DNA of 38,725 nucleotides from an uncultured Verrucomicrobiota bacterium (GCA_903848465.1 CAINGK010000223.1:1-38725); one strand, 5' to 3'; counted from the stretch's first letter, positions 23,842 through 32,558 are shown. Numbers and translations: made by a program. The notes: a model not told the origin generated them from the letters alone.

Positions 23842-25142
23842 CACTTCCCCTTCATCTCCCGCACATGCTTCAAGGCCGCCGCCTGCATGAACTTACCAGC
23901 CGCCGGAGTGCTGGCATGACCGGTGAGAATGTCGTTGTGGATCGCTTTCGGCATCGTCAGCGCATTGTAGGCCGCATACACGCTGGTTGGCGGGCAGGTG
24001 GTGTCGATGAAGCCCACGGTTACCACCGCGCCCTGGCACTTCGCACGGAGGGCGAAGTTGACGTTGTCAAAGTAACGCGAGGCCTGCAGCGCGGCGGCGT
24101 TGGGTTTGCCGTCAGCATCATTGGGCACAATTTTCGGCCAGCCGTTGATGCGATTGGCCTGGCTGCCGGTGTGGTCACAACCCGCAGGCACGCCCGCGCA
24201 GATGAACGAGACGCGGGCATCAAGCCCCGCCGCAGCAAACGCCTGGAAGCCGCCCTGGCTGGCTCCATAAACAATCAGCGTCTTCCCATCCCACTCTGGC
24301 TGCGCCGTGAGGAAATCGATGGCACGGATCAGGCGCAGAAACATGCCTTTGAAGTAAACCGTCTCGCGGTCCTGCGGGTTTGAATTCCAATAGCCCTTCA
24401 GTTCTCCCGCCGCCACTGCGTCGTAAAACTCCTTCGGCTTCCCGTTCGGCAAACCGTGTGCGTTGATGTCCAGCGACAGCATCCCGCCTTCGTTCAGCGC
24501 CCACCCAACGCTACCGAGGCCCGCAGTGCGCACGCCCGCCCCATGCACATGCAAGATCGCCGGGAGCGACTTGGCCTTGGCCTCCACCGGCTTGCCAAAG
24601 TAACCGCTCACCGGTTTACCAATGCAGTCGATCTGCACATCAAAAGCCGCCACCCCCTTGGGCACGGCCATCGTCACCGGCGTCAGCGTCGCTTTCGCCG
24701 GCACCTTTGCCAGCGCTGCCTTTTGGGCATCCCAGAACGCATCAAAATCCTCCGGCACCGGCATGCTCGGCTTGAGCAGCAGCGGATCATAGCCCGCAGC
24801 GGCCATGGCCGAGGCCTTGTCACTTGTCGCGCGCAGCAGCAGAAAGCCCGGTTCATCCAGCTTGCCGATGAGCGTCGCCTTGCCGTCCTTCACATTCAGC
24901 GTCTGCGGCGGCTGGGGCTGCACACCATCCTTGGAGAGCACACACACCACTTTCCCATCTGCCAGCGGCTTGCCGTCTTGCTGCGCCTCAATCGTGAAGG
25001 TGGCCGTCTCGCCCACATGATACAAGGCATCGGGATGATCCACGCTGGCCTTGAGCGTGAGCACCGGCGCTGGCGCTGGTATCTGTGCTTGCAGACTGAG
25101 AGAGAGAAGGAGCCACAAGGCGGAGAGCGATTTCAATTTCAT
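23841..25142 (-). CDS. Secreted acetyl-xylan-esterase-like alpha/beta hydrolase (AXE1 family)
   Basis: A 433-residue exported hydrolase that probably removes acetyl groups from sugars or polysaccharides. Signal peptide about 1-19 (MKLKSLSALWLLLSLSLQAQ), an Ig-like N-terminal domain about 25-125, then the AXE1 fold. The catalytic triad is visible: S295 in GASQGG, D380 in GFIDTTCPP, H409 in LTGHAST. HVHGAG forms the oxyanion region. The ATG at 25142 begins the signal peptide; the open frame to 25178 is ignored. It faces away from the NAGPA-type gene. The 7-bp tandem repeat lies right at its 3' end. Confidence 0.88.
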   Translation of the reverse strand: MKLKSLSALWLLLSLSLQAQIPAPAPVLTLKASVDHPDALYHVGETATFTIEAQQDGKPLADGKVVCVLSKDGVQPQPPQTLNVKDGKATLIGKLDEPGFLLLRATSDKASAMAAAGYDPLLLKPSMPVPEDFDAFWDAQKAALAKVPAKATLTPVTMAVPKGVAAFDVQIDCIGKPVSGYFGKPVEAKAKSLPAILHVHGAGVRTAGLGSVGWALNEGGMLSLDINAHGLPNGKPKEFYDAVAAGELKGYWNSNPQDRETVYFKGMFLRLIRAIDFLTAQPEWDGKTLIVYGASQGGFQAFAAAGLDARVSFICAGVPAGCDHTGSQANRINGWPKIVPNDADGKPNAAALQASRYFDNVNFALRAKCQGAVVTVGFIDTTCPPTSVYAAYNALTMPKAIHNDILTGHASTPAAGKFMQAAALKHVREMKGK

Positions 25143-25245
25143 GCGCCCGAAGCTCGAACAGAGCGCGCTGTGAATCAATCTTCATTCTCTATCATGACAT
25201 CCCCCTTGATCGTGCGGTACTTGTTCTCCATGCTGCCGCACCCCC

Positions 25246-26259
25246 ATGCCCAAAAAACGCGGATGCCTGAAGCTGCTTCTGTTGCTCGTCCTTGTCGGCG
25301 CGCTGCTGGCTTGGCTTGTCGGTGAGGTCTTTTTCAATCTGAACAGCAACCTCGTCGCTGTAAGCGTGCGCAACTCCAAGCAGCCGCTCCAGATCCTCAC
25401 CAAACGGGGCGAGTGGAAACCCGCCACCGCGCTGACTGCCGGAGATCTCGACGCCGCACTCATCGAGCGCCATCGCGAGACCGGCATGACCTGGTCCACG
25501 CTCAAAGTCCGCCGCGCGGGCGGTGCCCTGGCCAGCATCGCCCAGCGCATCTTCGGCGCGGAAATCCAGATCGTCACCCTCTCTGCCGACCGCTTTGACT
25601 TCATGACCACCTTCCAGCCGAAGTTTGCCCTCACCACCGCCCGCGAGCGCATGGCCGATGGCAATTTCTGGTTCGCCATCACCGCCAATTTCCGCGATCC
25701 CAAAGGCCGCCCCATGGGCTGGGTCTATCATGAGGGCCGTCAGGTCAATCAACCCTTCGGCGACTGGAGCGGCTGTTTCTTCGTCAAAGACGGCCGCCCC
25801 TGGTGCGGACCGAAGTCCCTGCTCAACGAAGTGCCCGGCCTCATCACGGAAGGCTGCCAGGTCTATCCCTCCGTGATGAAAAACCACACCACCTTCTCCT
25901 ACGTGGACCTCAAGCCCGATGAACATTTCGACGGCTCCAAGCTCAGCTACCGCTCCCTCGTCGGCATGCGCCGGGACGGCACCATCGTCTTCGTCCTCTC
26001 CGGCGACGGCGGCATCATGAACGTCAGCGAAGTCACTGAAATCGCCCGCAAGCTCGACGTCCAGCACGCCACCCTCCTCGACGGCGGCCGCGCCCTGCAA
26101 TACTCCATCCGCACCGACGACGGCCCCTGGCACTTCCACGCCTTCAACACCGAACTCCCCTTCAAGCACAAGTGGCTCGAACGCCAGCGGTCGCCCGTGT
26201 ACATCGGCGTGAGACGGAAAGCGCCGGTGATTGTGGGTGGCACGCCGCAAGCCCCCTAG
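25246..26259 (+). CDS. Membrane-anchored phosphodiester-glycosidase-like (NAGPA/DUF2233) protein
   Basis: A 337-residue protein. A basic N-terminus and one hydrophobic helix at about 8-29 (LKLLLLLVLVGALLAWLVG) indicate a signal anchor. The NAGPA/DUF2233 domain covers roughly residues 90-330: NANF-like ITANFRDPKGRPMGWV, SLVGMRRDGTIVFVLSGDGG and LDVQHATLLDGGRALQY, the last being the conserved DGG motif of the family. The human relative uncovers mannose-6-phosphate by phosphodiester cleavage; bacterial relatives act on cell-wall or capsule phosphodiester sugars, so an envelope role is likely. It starts at an ATG 103 nt from the divergent esterase start. Confidence 0.82.
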   Translation: MPKKRGCLKLLLLLVLVGALLAWLVGEVFFNLNSNLVAVSVRNSKQPLQILTKRGEWKPATALTAGDLDAALIERHRETGMTWSTLKVRRAGGALASIAQRIFGAEIQIVTLSADRFDFMTTFQPKFALTTARERMADGNFWFAITANFRDPKGRPMGWVYHEGRQVNQPFGDWSGCFFVKDGRPWCGPKSLLNEVPGLITEGCQVYPSVMKNHTTFSYVDLKPDEHFDGSKLSYRSLVGMRRDGTIVFVLSGDGGIMNVSEVTEIARKLDVQHATLLDGGRALQYSIRTDDGPWHFHAFNTELPFKHKWLERQRSPVYIGVRRKAPVIVGGTPQAP

Positions 26260-26260
26260 C

Positions 26261-26322
26261 CCCAAGGCGACGGGGTCTCCCGACCCCGTTCCACATTGGG
26301 TCAGAGACCCCGACGCCTTGGG
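26261..26322. terminator. Nested hairpin between convergent genes, possible two-way terminator
   Basis: Outer arms CCCAAGGCG (26261-26269) and CGCCTTGGG (26314-26322) enclose an inner perfect hairpin ACGGGGTC TCCC GACCCCGT at 26270-26289 and a second short one. It starts two bases after the stop at 26259 and ends 17 nt before the convergent stop at 26340. There is no T run, so a REP-type role is possible. Confidence 0.6.
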
Positions 26323-26339
26323 ATGCAGGCGCTCGTCAT

Positions 26340-28169
26340 TCACTGCCCCTTCAGCCTCTTCACCCAATCCGCATGCTGCTTCTTATACGCCTGAAACGCC
26401 GCATGCTCCTCCGTGGAAATCTTCCCATCCTTGCTGGTGTCGATGAAGGGAAACAGCCACTCCCACCCCGGCTTCGCTTCGCTCCAGGCTTCCTTCGACT
26501 CCCACTCGCCCGCCTCCACGGCACCTGGGACGGACCGTACTAACGGGCCGGTCCACGCAAGAATCTGACCGCGTTCGAGCAGGCGGCTACGGAGCTTCGT
26601 GGCATCAACTTGCTGCACCGGCACACCAGCATGAATCGCCTGCGCCGCAGCCACGCCGGCGGATTCCCCCAGCACACAAAACACCGGCTCCATGCGCGCT
26701 GACGCATAGGCGATGTAGCTAGCCGAGAAGCACACCGGCACCAGCAGATTGCTGCAAGCCTCCGCCTTCGGCGTGATCGCCCGATACGGAATGGGATAAG
26801 GATGCCCCGTGCCCTGAGAGCCACCGACAAACATGTTGCCCTCTGTGGCCACGCCCATCTTCCCCGTGGCAGGATCAGCGACGGCATAACGACGCACCGG
26901 ATAGATGTCCACGCCGTAGAGCGCCAGCCCCACGCTGTCCTCCACCTGCGTCTTGTTCCACACATCCGCCAGCGTCAGCACATACGGCCCCTGCATCCGC
27001 CGCGAGATGCGCACGTAGAGTTGATTGGGCCAGCCCTCGGTATCGGCGTGCATCGTCTTGTCCAAGCCGAGCGCCGCTGTCTCGGCGCGGAACTTCTCCG
27101 GCACTCGCGGGTCCGTGCTCAAAAAGTGATGCAGCCCACTGAGGTAGTCCTTGTGCTGCCGCCACACGCGCGACTTCACCTCCCAATTCCCATCCTGATA
27201 GTAGCGGCTCACTCCCAGCGGCGCGATGGTGACCAACGATTCGCGCTTGTAGTTATGATCGCCGCTGTTGAGCCAGCCAGGAAAGATGTCGCGCAACCGC
27301 TTGAGCAACTTCTCCTCGCCCTCCGTGGTGCGCACGAGGTGCTCCACAAAGCGCCCGACCACTTCAAAATCCTTCGCGTCGTAGCCTGCCGGTGCCTCAA
27401 GCGCGATCCTCTTCTCCGCATCACGCGTCACGTAGAAGCGATAGTTGTACGCCTGCGTGTAATCATCCGCCGAGCCCTTCGGCAGACCGTGATCTGCATC
27501 CACCAGCGGCAGCAGGCCGCTCTTCGCATCGCCCGGCACCACGTAGGGATCGATGGGCGTCCAGTTCGTCGTGGGTCCCACGCCTGCGAGCTCTTCTTTG
27601 AATGCATCCGCTGCTTCGCGCCCCACGGCGTAAGGCACCGCAGCCTTTGCCATGACATCGCCCTCATAGCTGGCATCGATGAAGACCCTGGCCTCGACCA
27701 TCGCTGCGTCCGCCTGCGTGGCCTTCGGTGCGGGCACTCCGTTCTTGTCTGGCGGCGCGAACTCCAGAAGGAGCTTCGTGATCGCAGTTCCGGACTTCTC
27801 CACCTTTTGAACGCGATGCTCAAAGAGCACGGGAATCTTCTCCTCCTCCAGCCACGTGGCGAAGGCCTTGCGAATCGCATCTGGTTGTTTTCCGAGTTTG
27901 AACACGCTGCTGGTGGTCAGCCCGCCGACCGCCTGCGGTGCCGCGCAGTCCTGCATCGGCTTGATCCCCGCGCCGAGAATGCCACCCACCCAGCGGCCCG
28001 GCTCCACGATCATCACCGAGCAGCCTTCTTGCCGCGCCGCCACTGCGGCAACGATGCCCGCTGGCGTGGCCCCATAGACGCACACGTCCACTTTCCGGGG
28101 AGTCTCTTCCGCACGCACTGAAAAAACCGCCGCAAACGTGGCCGACAGGAAAAGGACAAAAATTCTCAT
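26340..28169 (-). CDS. Secreted FAD-dependent oxidoreductase with C-terminal EF-hand
   Basis: A 609-residue protein of the FAD_oxidored (PF12831, xanthan-lyase-like) group common in Verrucomicrobiota and Planctomycetes. Signal peptide 1-20 (ending VRA-E), then the FAD fold with VCVYGATPAGIVAAVAA at about 29-45, GGILGAG, FIDASYEGDVMAKAAV, and a C-terminal FAD segment SARMEPVFCVLGESAGVAAA. Near residues 573-585 a calcium-binding EF-hand loop reads DTSKDGKISTEE, preceded by a linker. Such fusions suggest a secreted, calcium-stabilised enzyme acting on sugars or polysaccharide. The substrate is unknown. Its start is only 4 nt from the stop of the small chimeric gene upstream on the same strand. 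Confidence 0.83.
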   Translation of the reverse strand: MRIFVLFLSATFAAVFSVRAEETPRKVDVCVYGATPAGIVAAVAARQEGCSVMIVEPGRWVGGILGAGIKPMQDCAAPQAVGGLTTSSVFKLGKQPDAIRKAFATWLEEEKIPVLFEHRVQKVEKSGTAITKLLLEFAPPDKNGVPAPKATQADAAMVEARVFIDASYEGDVMAKAAVPYAVGREAADAFKEELAGVGPTTNWTPIDPYVVPGDAKSGLLPLVDADHGLPKGSADDYTQAYNYRFYVTRDAEKRIALEAPAGYDAKDFEVVGRFVEHLVRTTEGEEKLLKRLRDIFPGWLNSGDHNYKRESLVTIAPLGVSRYYQDGNWEVKSRVWRQHKDYLSGLHHFLSTDPRVPEKFRAETAALGLDKTMHADTEGWPNQLYVRISRRMQGPYVLTLADVWNKTQVEDSVGLALYGVDIYPVRRYAVADPATGKMGVATEGNMFVGGSQGTGHPYPIPYRAITPKAEACSNLLVPVCFSASYIAYASARMEPVFCVLGESAGVAAAQAIHAGVPVQQVDATKLRSRLLERGQILAWTGPLVRSVPGAVEAGEWESKEAWSEAKPGWEWLFPFIDTSKDGKISTEEHAAFQAYKKQHADWVKRLKGQ

Positions 28170-28173
28170 GTTC

Positions 28174-28410
28174 CTAGGTGAGGGTGCTTCCTTCGATTCC
28201 TTTCAGTCGCAATTTGGAAAACCACGAGTTGACGACGGCCTCACCGAGATGCTTCCGCATCACTTCAAGGACAATTTCCCAAGCCTCCTCAAGAGGCGTC
28301 TTTTCAATCAGTTCAACCTTCGAGAAGTATGGCGATTTCCAAGGGACAACCCCTTGTTCTAGCTGGGTGATAATGCGGTCTGTGACCTGTTCATAGATGT
28401 CTTGTTTCAT
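28174..28410 (-). pseudogene. Chimera of an ArdC N-terminus and a DnaA-N-like segment
   Basis: A 78-codon frame with a strong ribosome site (AGGAGG) about seven bases before the ATG at 28410. Residues 1-32 (MKQDIYEQVTDRIITQLEQ, then VVPWKSPYFSKV) match the N-terminus of ArdC-type antirestriction/ssDNA-binding proteins. From about residue 38 the text changes to EEAWEIVLEVMRKHLGEAV and NSWFSKLRLKGIEGSTLT, the pattern of a DnaA N-terminal (DnaA_N) domain as found in plasmid or ICE replication proteins; it stops before that domain is complete. Two gene fragments thus appear joined in frame, probably by deletion inside a former mobile element. It may still be translated because its signals are good. 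Confidence 0.6.
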
Positions 28411-28466
28411 ATTAGTTCCTCCTGTTTCGGTTTTGCGAAAAGCACTCGGGCGCGCGCAAAACATGC

Positions 28467-28868
28467 GTGACCAAAGCCGGAGGAACGGGCGGGCACGGCA
28501 TCTACAAAGATGTGGTGAGGAAATACGCCCTTCAACTCGGTCTCGATCCAAGCGCGGTCTGTGTGCATGGGTTGCGGGCGACAGCCGCAACAAACGCACT
28601 CGACCATGAAGCGGACATTGCGAAGGTTCCCCACTCAGAAGTGGAAAAGCTGCTGAATGGCGCGGAGCGCTATCGTGGCGCTCCCTCGCATACCAAGCGG
28701 GTTGCCAAGAAAAAGGCGAAGAAGAAAACGCCTGGCTCGAAGGGAGCGAAGAAATGGACAGCGGCAATCAAACAGCGAAAGAAACACGCCCTGCCGCAGC
28801 AATCGAGTGCTCGTTCCGAAGATGTCAGGATCTGGGGCGATGAGCTTCATGGTGAGGTGAGAGTGTGA
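28467..28868 (+). pseudogene. Tyrosine recombinase (integrase) C-terminal fragment, truncated
   Basis: Residues from about 10 to 52 read GIYKDVVRKYALQLGL and HGLRATAATNALDHEADIAKV, which is the box II HxxR region of tyrosine recombinases (H and R of HGLR). The part before it and the catalytic tyrosine are missing: after ADIAKV the sequence switches to unrelated PHSEVEKLLNG and a very lysine-rich tail (KKKAKKKTPGSKGAKK), resembling a nucleic-acid-binding tail. Only a GTG start is available at 28467. It is clearly a relic of a mobile element joined to another fragment, and lies next to the ArdC/DnaA-N chimera in the opposite direction. Confidence 0.7.
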
Positions 28869-28979
28869 TTATGGAATTTGTAATCATGTCTTCACGCCTG
28901 ACAAGCTCAGTCGCACAATTCCTTGTCCACAACAGAAGTGAATCCAAACCAACCCCTCGGGCTGGCTGCTTTCTTCACC

Positions 28980-29828
28980 TCATCCACCAAACGCGTTGCA
29001 CGGCACGCCCTGCGCCCCGGGGCGGCAGACGAAGAGGCGGCCAGCCAGAGGCTCCACGAACCCCGGTTTGTGGCCGGTGGTGATGTAGAGATCGCGCAGG
29101 TCGGGGCCGCCGAAGGCGCAGGCGGTGGTTTCGACGCAGGGAAGGTTGATCTGCATCTCCACCTGCTGCGTGGCAGGATTGAAGCACACCACCTTGGCGC
29201 CGTGACAGAAGGCTATCCAGAGACGGTCTTCGGTGTCGATGGTCATGCCATCAGGAGATGAGGGATCGGCGCTGGTGTCCCAGACCACGCGCTCGTTGCT
29301 GATGGCACTGGTGGCGCTGTCGAAGTCGAAGGCGCGGACTTTTTTGCTGGGCGTGTCGATGTAAAACATCGTGCGTGCGTCTCCGCTCCAGATGATGCCG
29401 TTGGAGTTGGTGACGGGGGAGAATTTCTTTTCCACACGGAGATCGGCGTGCAGGCAGTAGAGCGCGGCGTCGGCGCGTTTCTCCAGGCAGATGGTGCCGG
29501 CCCAAAAACGGCCTGCGGGATCGCACTTGCCATCATTGAAGCGGTTGTCTGGAAGGCCAGGCTCAGGATCGGCGATGGGCGTGCTAATTCCGGTGGCTTC
29601 GTCGAGGAAGAAGAAGCCATGGTCACCCGCCCAGACGAGCCCGCCGCTGGCACGTGGCACGACGGTGCCCACGCGCTGGCCGACGTCCCAGATCTGCTCT
29701 TTGCCGGTCGCGGGTGTGAGGGCGATGATCTTGTACGATTCGATATCGACATACAGCAGGCGGTCGCCATGCCAGATCGGGCCTTCGCCCCAGACAGAAA
29801 CGTGGTTGGAGATGAGTTCGGGAGTCAT
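28980..29828 (-). CDS. SMP-30/gluconolactonase-family protein
   Basis: A 282-residue six-bladed propeller lactonase. Family motifs: VWGEGPIWH near the N-terminus with the metal-binding Glu, NRFNDGKCDPAGRFWAGT at about 95-112, SNGIIWS with the metal-site Asn, and SSPDGMTID with the metal-site Asp near 195. Such enzymes hydrolyse sugar-acid lactones (gluconolactone and similar) in the cytoplasm. Its ATG overlaps the tsaB stop by 4 nt, so it is translated as the last gene of that operon although the pathways are unrelated. The intergenic stretch 28869-28979 that follows holds nothing recognisable. Confidence 0.88.
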   Translation of the reverse strand: MTPELISNHVSVWGEGPIWHGDRLLYVDIESYKIIALTPATGKEQIWDVGQRVGTVVPRASGGLVWAGDHGFFFLDEATGISTPIADPEPGLPDNRFNDGKCDPAGRFWAGTICLEKRADAALYCLHADLRVEKKFSPVTNSNGIIWSGDARTMFYIDTPSKKVRAFDFDSATSAISNERVVWDTSADPSSPDGMTIDTEDRLWIAFCHGAKVVCFNPATQQVEMQINLPCVETTACAFGGPDLRDLYITTGHKPGFVEPLAGRLFVCRPGAQGVPCNAFGG

Positions 29829-30472
29829 GGAGTGGAGGTATGGACCGGGCGCTTGGGGAGCGTGATGAAAGCCTCGGCGAGGTAATGCGGAATGAGGGGC
29901 TGGGCGACGAGTGCCTCAAGTTCGTCGGTGCGCAAGGATTGAACGATTTTGGCGAGGTTCGCGGCATCCGGTCTGGCGGTGCGCAGACTGGTCAGCCCCA
30001 GCGGTGGTTTGGGATCGAACGTGAACCATTCCCGGTCATCGGAAATGCGTTCACGGGCCACCTCGGCGGAGACGATGTCGAGATCGGGCAGCAGCCTGCC
30101 ATTCTCAACGCGGGCCAGGTAGAAGCTCTGGCGGCGTGCGTCGCCGATGACGTTGTAACTCGCAGGTGCCGCCACATCCGGCGCGGTGAGGGATGACCAA
30201 CCCACGCACCAGACATTCCGCGAAAGTGCGATGCCCTGCGCGGCGGCGATGGCAATGCGCACGCCCGTGTAGGAGCCGGGACCGTTGCCGATGACAATGC
30301 CGGTGAGTTCGCTGCCAGCGGCGGCCAGAGCCTCACGCAACGGGGCGAAGACCTGGGCATTGTGGGAACGTTCGGACTGGAAGGTGGAGCGGAAGAGCAC
30401 GTCATCGCCCCGCACGACGGCGATGCTGCCGTGGGCGGTGGAGAGGTCGAGTGCGAGGAGTGTGGATGGCAT
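29825..30472 (-). CDS. tsaB: tRNA threonylcarbamoyladenosine biosynthesis protein TsaB
   Basis: A 215-residue partner of TsaD in making t6A at position 37 of ANN-decoding tRNAs. ALDLSTAHGSIAV opens the ASKHA-type fold, SHNAQVFAPLREALA follows, and VIGNGPGSYTGVRIAIAAAQGIA at about 61-83 is the diagnostic TsaB block. The C-terminal part is diverged, which is usual for TsaB. It overlaps the downstream lactonase gene by 4 nt. The 171-nt gap to tsaE on the upstream side contains no gene. Confidence 0.92.
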   Translation of the reverse strand: MPSTLLALDLSTAHGSIAVVRGDDVLFRSTFQSERSHNAQVFAPLREALAAAGSELTGIVIGNGPGSYTGVRIAIAAAQGIALSRNVWCVGWSSLTAPDVAAPASYNVIGDARRQSFYLARVENGRLLPDLDIVSAEVARERISDDREWFTFDPKPPLGLTSLRTARPDAANLAKIVQSLRTDELEALVAQPLIPHYLAEAFITLPKRPVHTSTP

Positions 30473-30643
30473 GAGGGATTGGCCGAAAAAGGGGGAAAAG
30501 GGAAAAAACTCAGAAGTTCAACCACTGCGGCCTCCGAGCTGCACAGACTCTGGGCTCAGAGCCCTTGGGGTATCTCTGTGATTCCGGTGGTGAAATCCAT
30601 GCCTCTCTGATCTTCATTTTTTCATCTCTTTCCATTTTTTCGG

Positions 30644-31066
30644 CTATCCCAATGTCCGGGTGTTTTCCGTTACATTCCGTGAACCATCAGGCTGCGGCTC
30701 AATGTGAAACCAGCGAGTCCCCGGTGGCAGGAGGTCGGGAAACATGTCGGCCCATTCGACGATGATGACGCCGGGTTCGGTGAGGAACTCGTCCCAGCCG
30801 ATGCCGATGACCTCGGCGGCGGAGTCCATGCGGTAGAAGTCAAAATGGAAAACCGGCAGCCGACCATCGAGATACTCATGCACCAGCGTGAAGGTGGGGC
30901 TGGTCACGGCAGCCTGCGAATCCATGCCAGCGACGATGCCACGCGTGATCTGCGTCTTGCCTGCGCCGAGCGTCCCGCACAGAGCGATGACATCCCCAGC
31001 GGCGAGAGTCGGCGCGAGTTGGGTGCCCCAGGCGAGGGCATCATCGGCTGTCTGCAGAATCGTCAT
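30644..31066 (-). CDS. tsaE: tRNA threonylcarbamoyladenosine biosynthesis ATPase TsaE
   Basis: A 140-residue P-loop ATPase that binds TsaB-TsaD and drives t6A synthesis. Walker A GTLGAGKT is at 31-38, SPTFTLVHEY at about 56-65 is the characteristic TsaE motif, and VFHFDFYRM is the second conserved block, with IIVEWAD following. Length is normal for the family. Its ATG overlaps the thiL stop by 4 nt, so it is translationally coupled to thiL. Confidence 0.94.
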   Translation of the reverse strand: MTILQTADDALAWGTQLAPTLAAGDVIALCGTLGAGKTQITRGIVAGMDSQAAVTSPTFTLVHEYLDGRLPVFHFDFYRMDSAAEVIGIGWDEFLTEPGVIIVEWADMFPDLLPPGTRWFHIEPQPDGSRNVTENTRTLG

Positions 31067-31968
31067 ACGTCCGCACTCAACGCAAAGTGATCCCAGCCAG
31101 TGCTCTCAAAGTCCGGCGGGCGGCCTTCGCCGGGGGGGACGAGTTTGCCGATGATGGTGAGCGGGAGCTTGGGGAAGGCGGCGTGCCATTTGGGCAGCAG
31201 CGACTTCACGCTGCGCGGATTGACGGCGAGCAGGAGCTCGTAGTCTTCGCCATCGCCCCAGGCCTGATCAAAGGTGCAGCCGGGGTTGCAGGGCAGTGAG
31301 GCCACGTTGACCTGATAATGCGTACCGCTGGCGAGCGCGAGACGGGGGAGGTCTTTGGCGAGGCCGTCGCTGATGTCCATGATGGCGTGCGGATGGGCGT
31401 TTTCGGACAACCAGCGCCCTTCTGCGAGGCGCGGCTGAAATTTGAGATGCTTGCCCTTGATCGAACCGCCGAGTCGGCCGGTGACGAGCAGGACATCCCC
31501 CGCCTTGCCCTCGCTGCGGGAGAGCCAGCGCTTGGAGGGGACGGTGCCGCTCATGGAAATGGACAGCATGAGCACCAGCCCGCGCGAGGTCTCGCCACCG
31601 ACGATGTTGATGCCGTACTCCTTGGCGATGGCACGCATGCCGCGATAGATCTCGGAGAGAAACTCGACCTGCATGCTCGGCGGTGCCACGAGGGTGATCA
31701 TGGCATGGCGTGGGGTGCCGCCCATGGCGGCGAAGTCGCTGACCACGCGGGCGATGGCCTTGCGCCCGATGAGTTTCGGCGGTGTATCGAGCGTGAAATG
31801 GACGTCCTGCACGAGAGCGTCGGTTTTGAGCAGTGTGTGTTCGTCCTTGGTGCTGCGCACGACGGCGCAGTCATCTCCCGCCCCGGCGATGACATCGCTG
31901 TCGAGCTTCACCCCGCGCATGAGTTTGCGGATGAGATTGTCTTCTCCGATGTCGGCTAAAGTGGGCAT
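31063..31968 (-). CDS. thiL: Thiamine-monophosphate kinase
   Basis: A 301-residue enzyme that phosphorylates thiamine monophosphate to the active diphosphate. IGEDNLIRKL and GAGDDCAVV (about 29-37) are the ATP- and magnesium-binding blocks of the PurM-like fold, followed by DVHFTLDT, ARVVSDFAAMGG, GGETSRG and DISDGLAKD, in the order expected for ThiL. The ATG at 31968 starts the conserved MPTLADIGED; the frame open to 32058 runs through repeat DNA and is not coding. First gene of the thiL-tsaE-tsaB-lactonase run. Confidence 0.94.
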   Translation of the reverse strand: MPTLADIGEDNLIRKLMRGVKLDSDVIAGAGDDCAVVRSTKDEHTLLKTDALVQDVHFTLDTPPKLIGRKAIARVVSDFAAMGGTPRHAMITLVAPPSMQVEFLSEIYRGMRAIAKEYGINIVGGETSRGLVLMLSISMSGTVPSKRWLSRSEGKAGDVLLVTGRLGGSIKGKHLKFQPRLAEGRWLSENAHPHAIMDISDGLAKDLPRLALASGTHYQVNVASLPCNPGCTFDQAWGDGEDYELLLAVNPRSVKSLLPKWHAAFPKLPLTIIGKLVPPGEGRPPDFESTGWDHFALSADV

Positions 31969-31975
31969 TAGGGGG

Positions 31976-32141
31976 AAATGACGAATGTCGAATGACGAAT
32001 GTCGAATGAATGACCGGAAGCCTCCAAAGCGAATGGATGCGCATGGCCACAAACCCACGCGAAAGACACTTCGGTCATATGTATTTCATTCGTCATTCTG
32101 CATTCGTCATTCGTCATTGTTTCACCACTGCATTCGTCATT
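31976..32141. repeat. Inverted arrays of CATTCGT-type units
   Basis: On the left (31976-32013) units read ACGAATG(T/A); on the right (32089-32141) they read CATTCGTCATT and variants, so the two arrays are inverted relative to each other. They flank about 75 nt with no gene and form part of a family also present as a tandem array at 23786. The right array runs into the 3' end of the hypothetical gene at 32137. Confidence 0.75.
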
Positions 32142-32454
32142 GTTTTACGACGACATTCGCACCATCAAAATGCAGCAGTCGATTCTTGAGTCCGCGCATG
32201 GCCTGGCGATGAATGTACACCTCGGTGCCGCCGATCTGGTGGCGGTGCTCGGTGGCGGCCTGGGCACCACTGATCCAAGTGAGCTGGCACCATTCCTGAC
32301 CGCTGAGCTCGCCCTGGGCGCAGCGCACGTAGTCAATGTGCAGGACATCCCCCGGATGACCGATGGACTCCTCACTGTGCTTCGAGTCCAGATACTCCGC
32401 GAAGTCCTGCGAATAGATCAGGCCGTTGCGGAGGCGATGGAGAACCATGGACAT
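32137..32454 (-). CDS. Small hypothetical protein
   Basis: A 105-residue basic, soluble protein without signal peptide or membrane segment. The middle has an orderly strand-rich pattern (GDVLHIDYVRCAQGEL, EWCQLTWISGA, GGTEVYIHRQAMRGL) that looks like a small folded domain, possibly an OB- or barrel-like one. I do not recognise the family. Two ATG starts lie at 32454 and 32448 and neither has a good ribosome site. An overlapping frame exists on the other strand, but its protein (rich in Ala and His without any pattern) is less convincing. Upstream of thiL on the same strand. Confidence 0.5.
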   Translation of the reverse strand: MSMVLHRLRNGLIYSQDFAEYLDSKHSEESIGHPGDVLHIDYVRCAQGELSGQEWCQLTWISGAQAATEHRHQIGGTEVYIHRQAMRGLKNRLLHFDGANVVVKQ

Positions 32455-32545
32455 GGGGGGGAGGACGAAATCAGAATGACGGAAGACTGAGAGGAGGCAG
32501 AGGGACGCTAGTGAATCAGTGAGGGAGGCGAATGGTTATCTGATT

Positions 32546-32558
32546 TGGCAAAGGAATG
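32546..32558. repeat. Third copy of the TGGCAAAGGAATG repeat
   Basis: Exact 13-mer found also in the B repeats at 3633-3645, here followed by AAGCAAGGGAATGG, a partial second unit. It lies in the gap 32455-32810, which otherwise holds only repeats and the inverted repeat below. Confidence 0.6.

Noticed and set aside
26802..28121. 439-aa plus-strand frame opposite the FAD oxidoreductase
   Set aside because: Shadow of a signal-peptide-bearing enzyme on the minus strand.
32140..32490. 116-aa plus-strand frame
   Set aside because: Overlaps the more protein-like 105-aa minus-strand frame; its text looks like a shadow, though certainty is limited.
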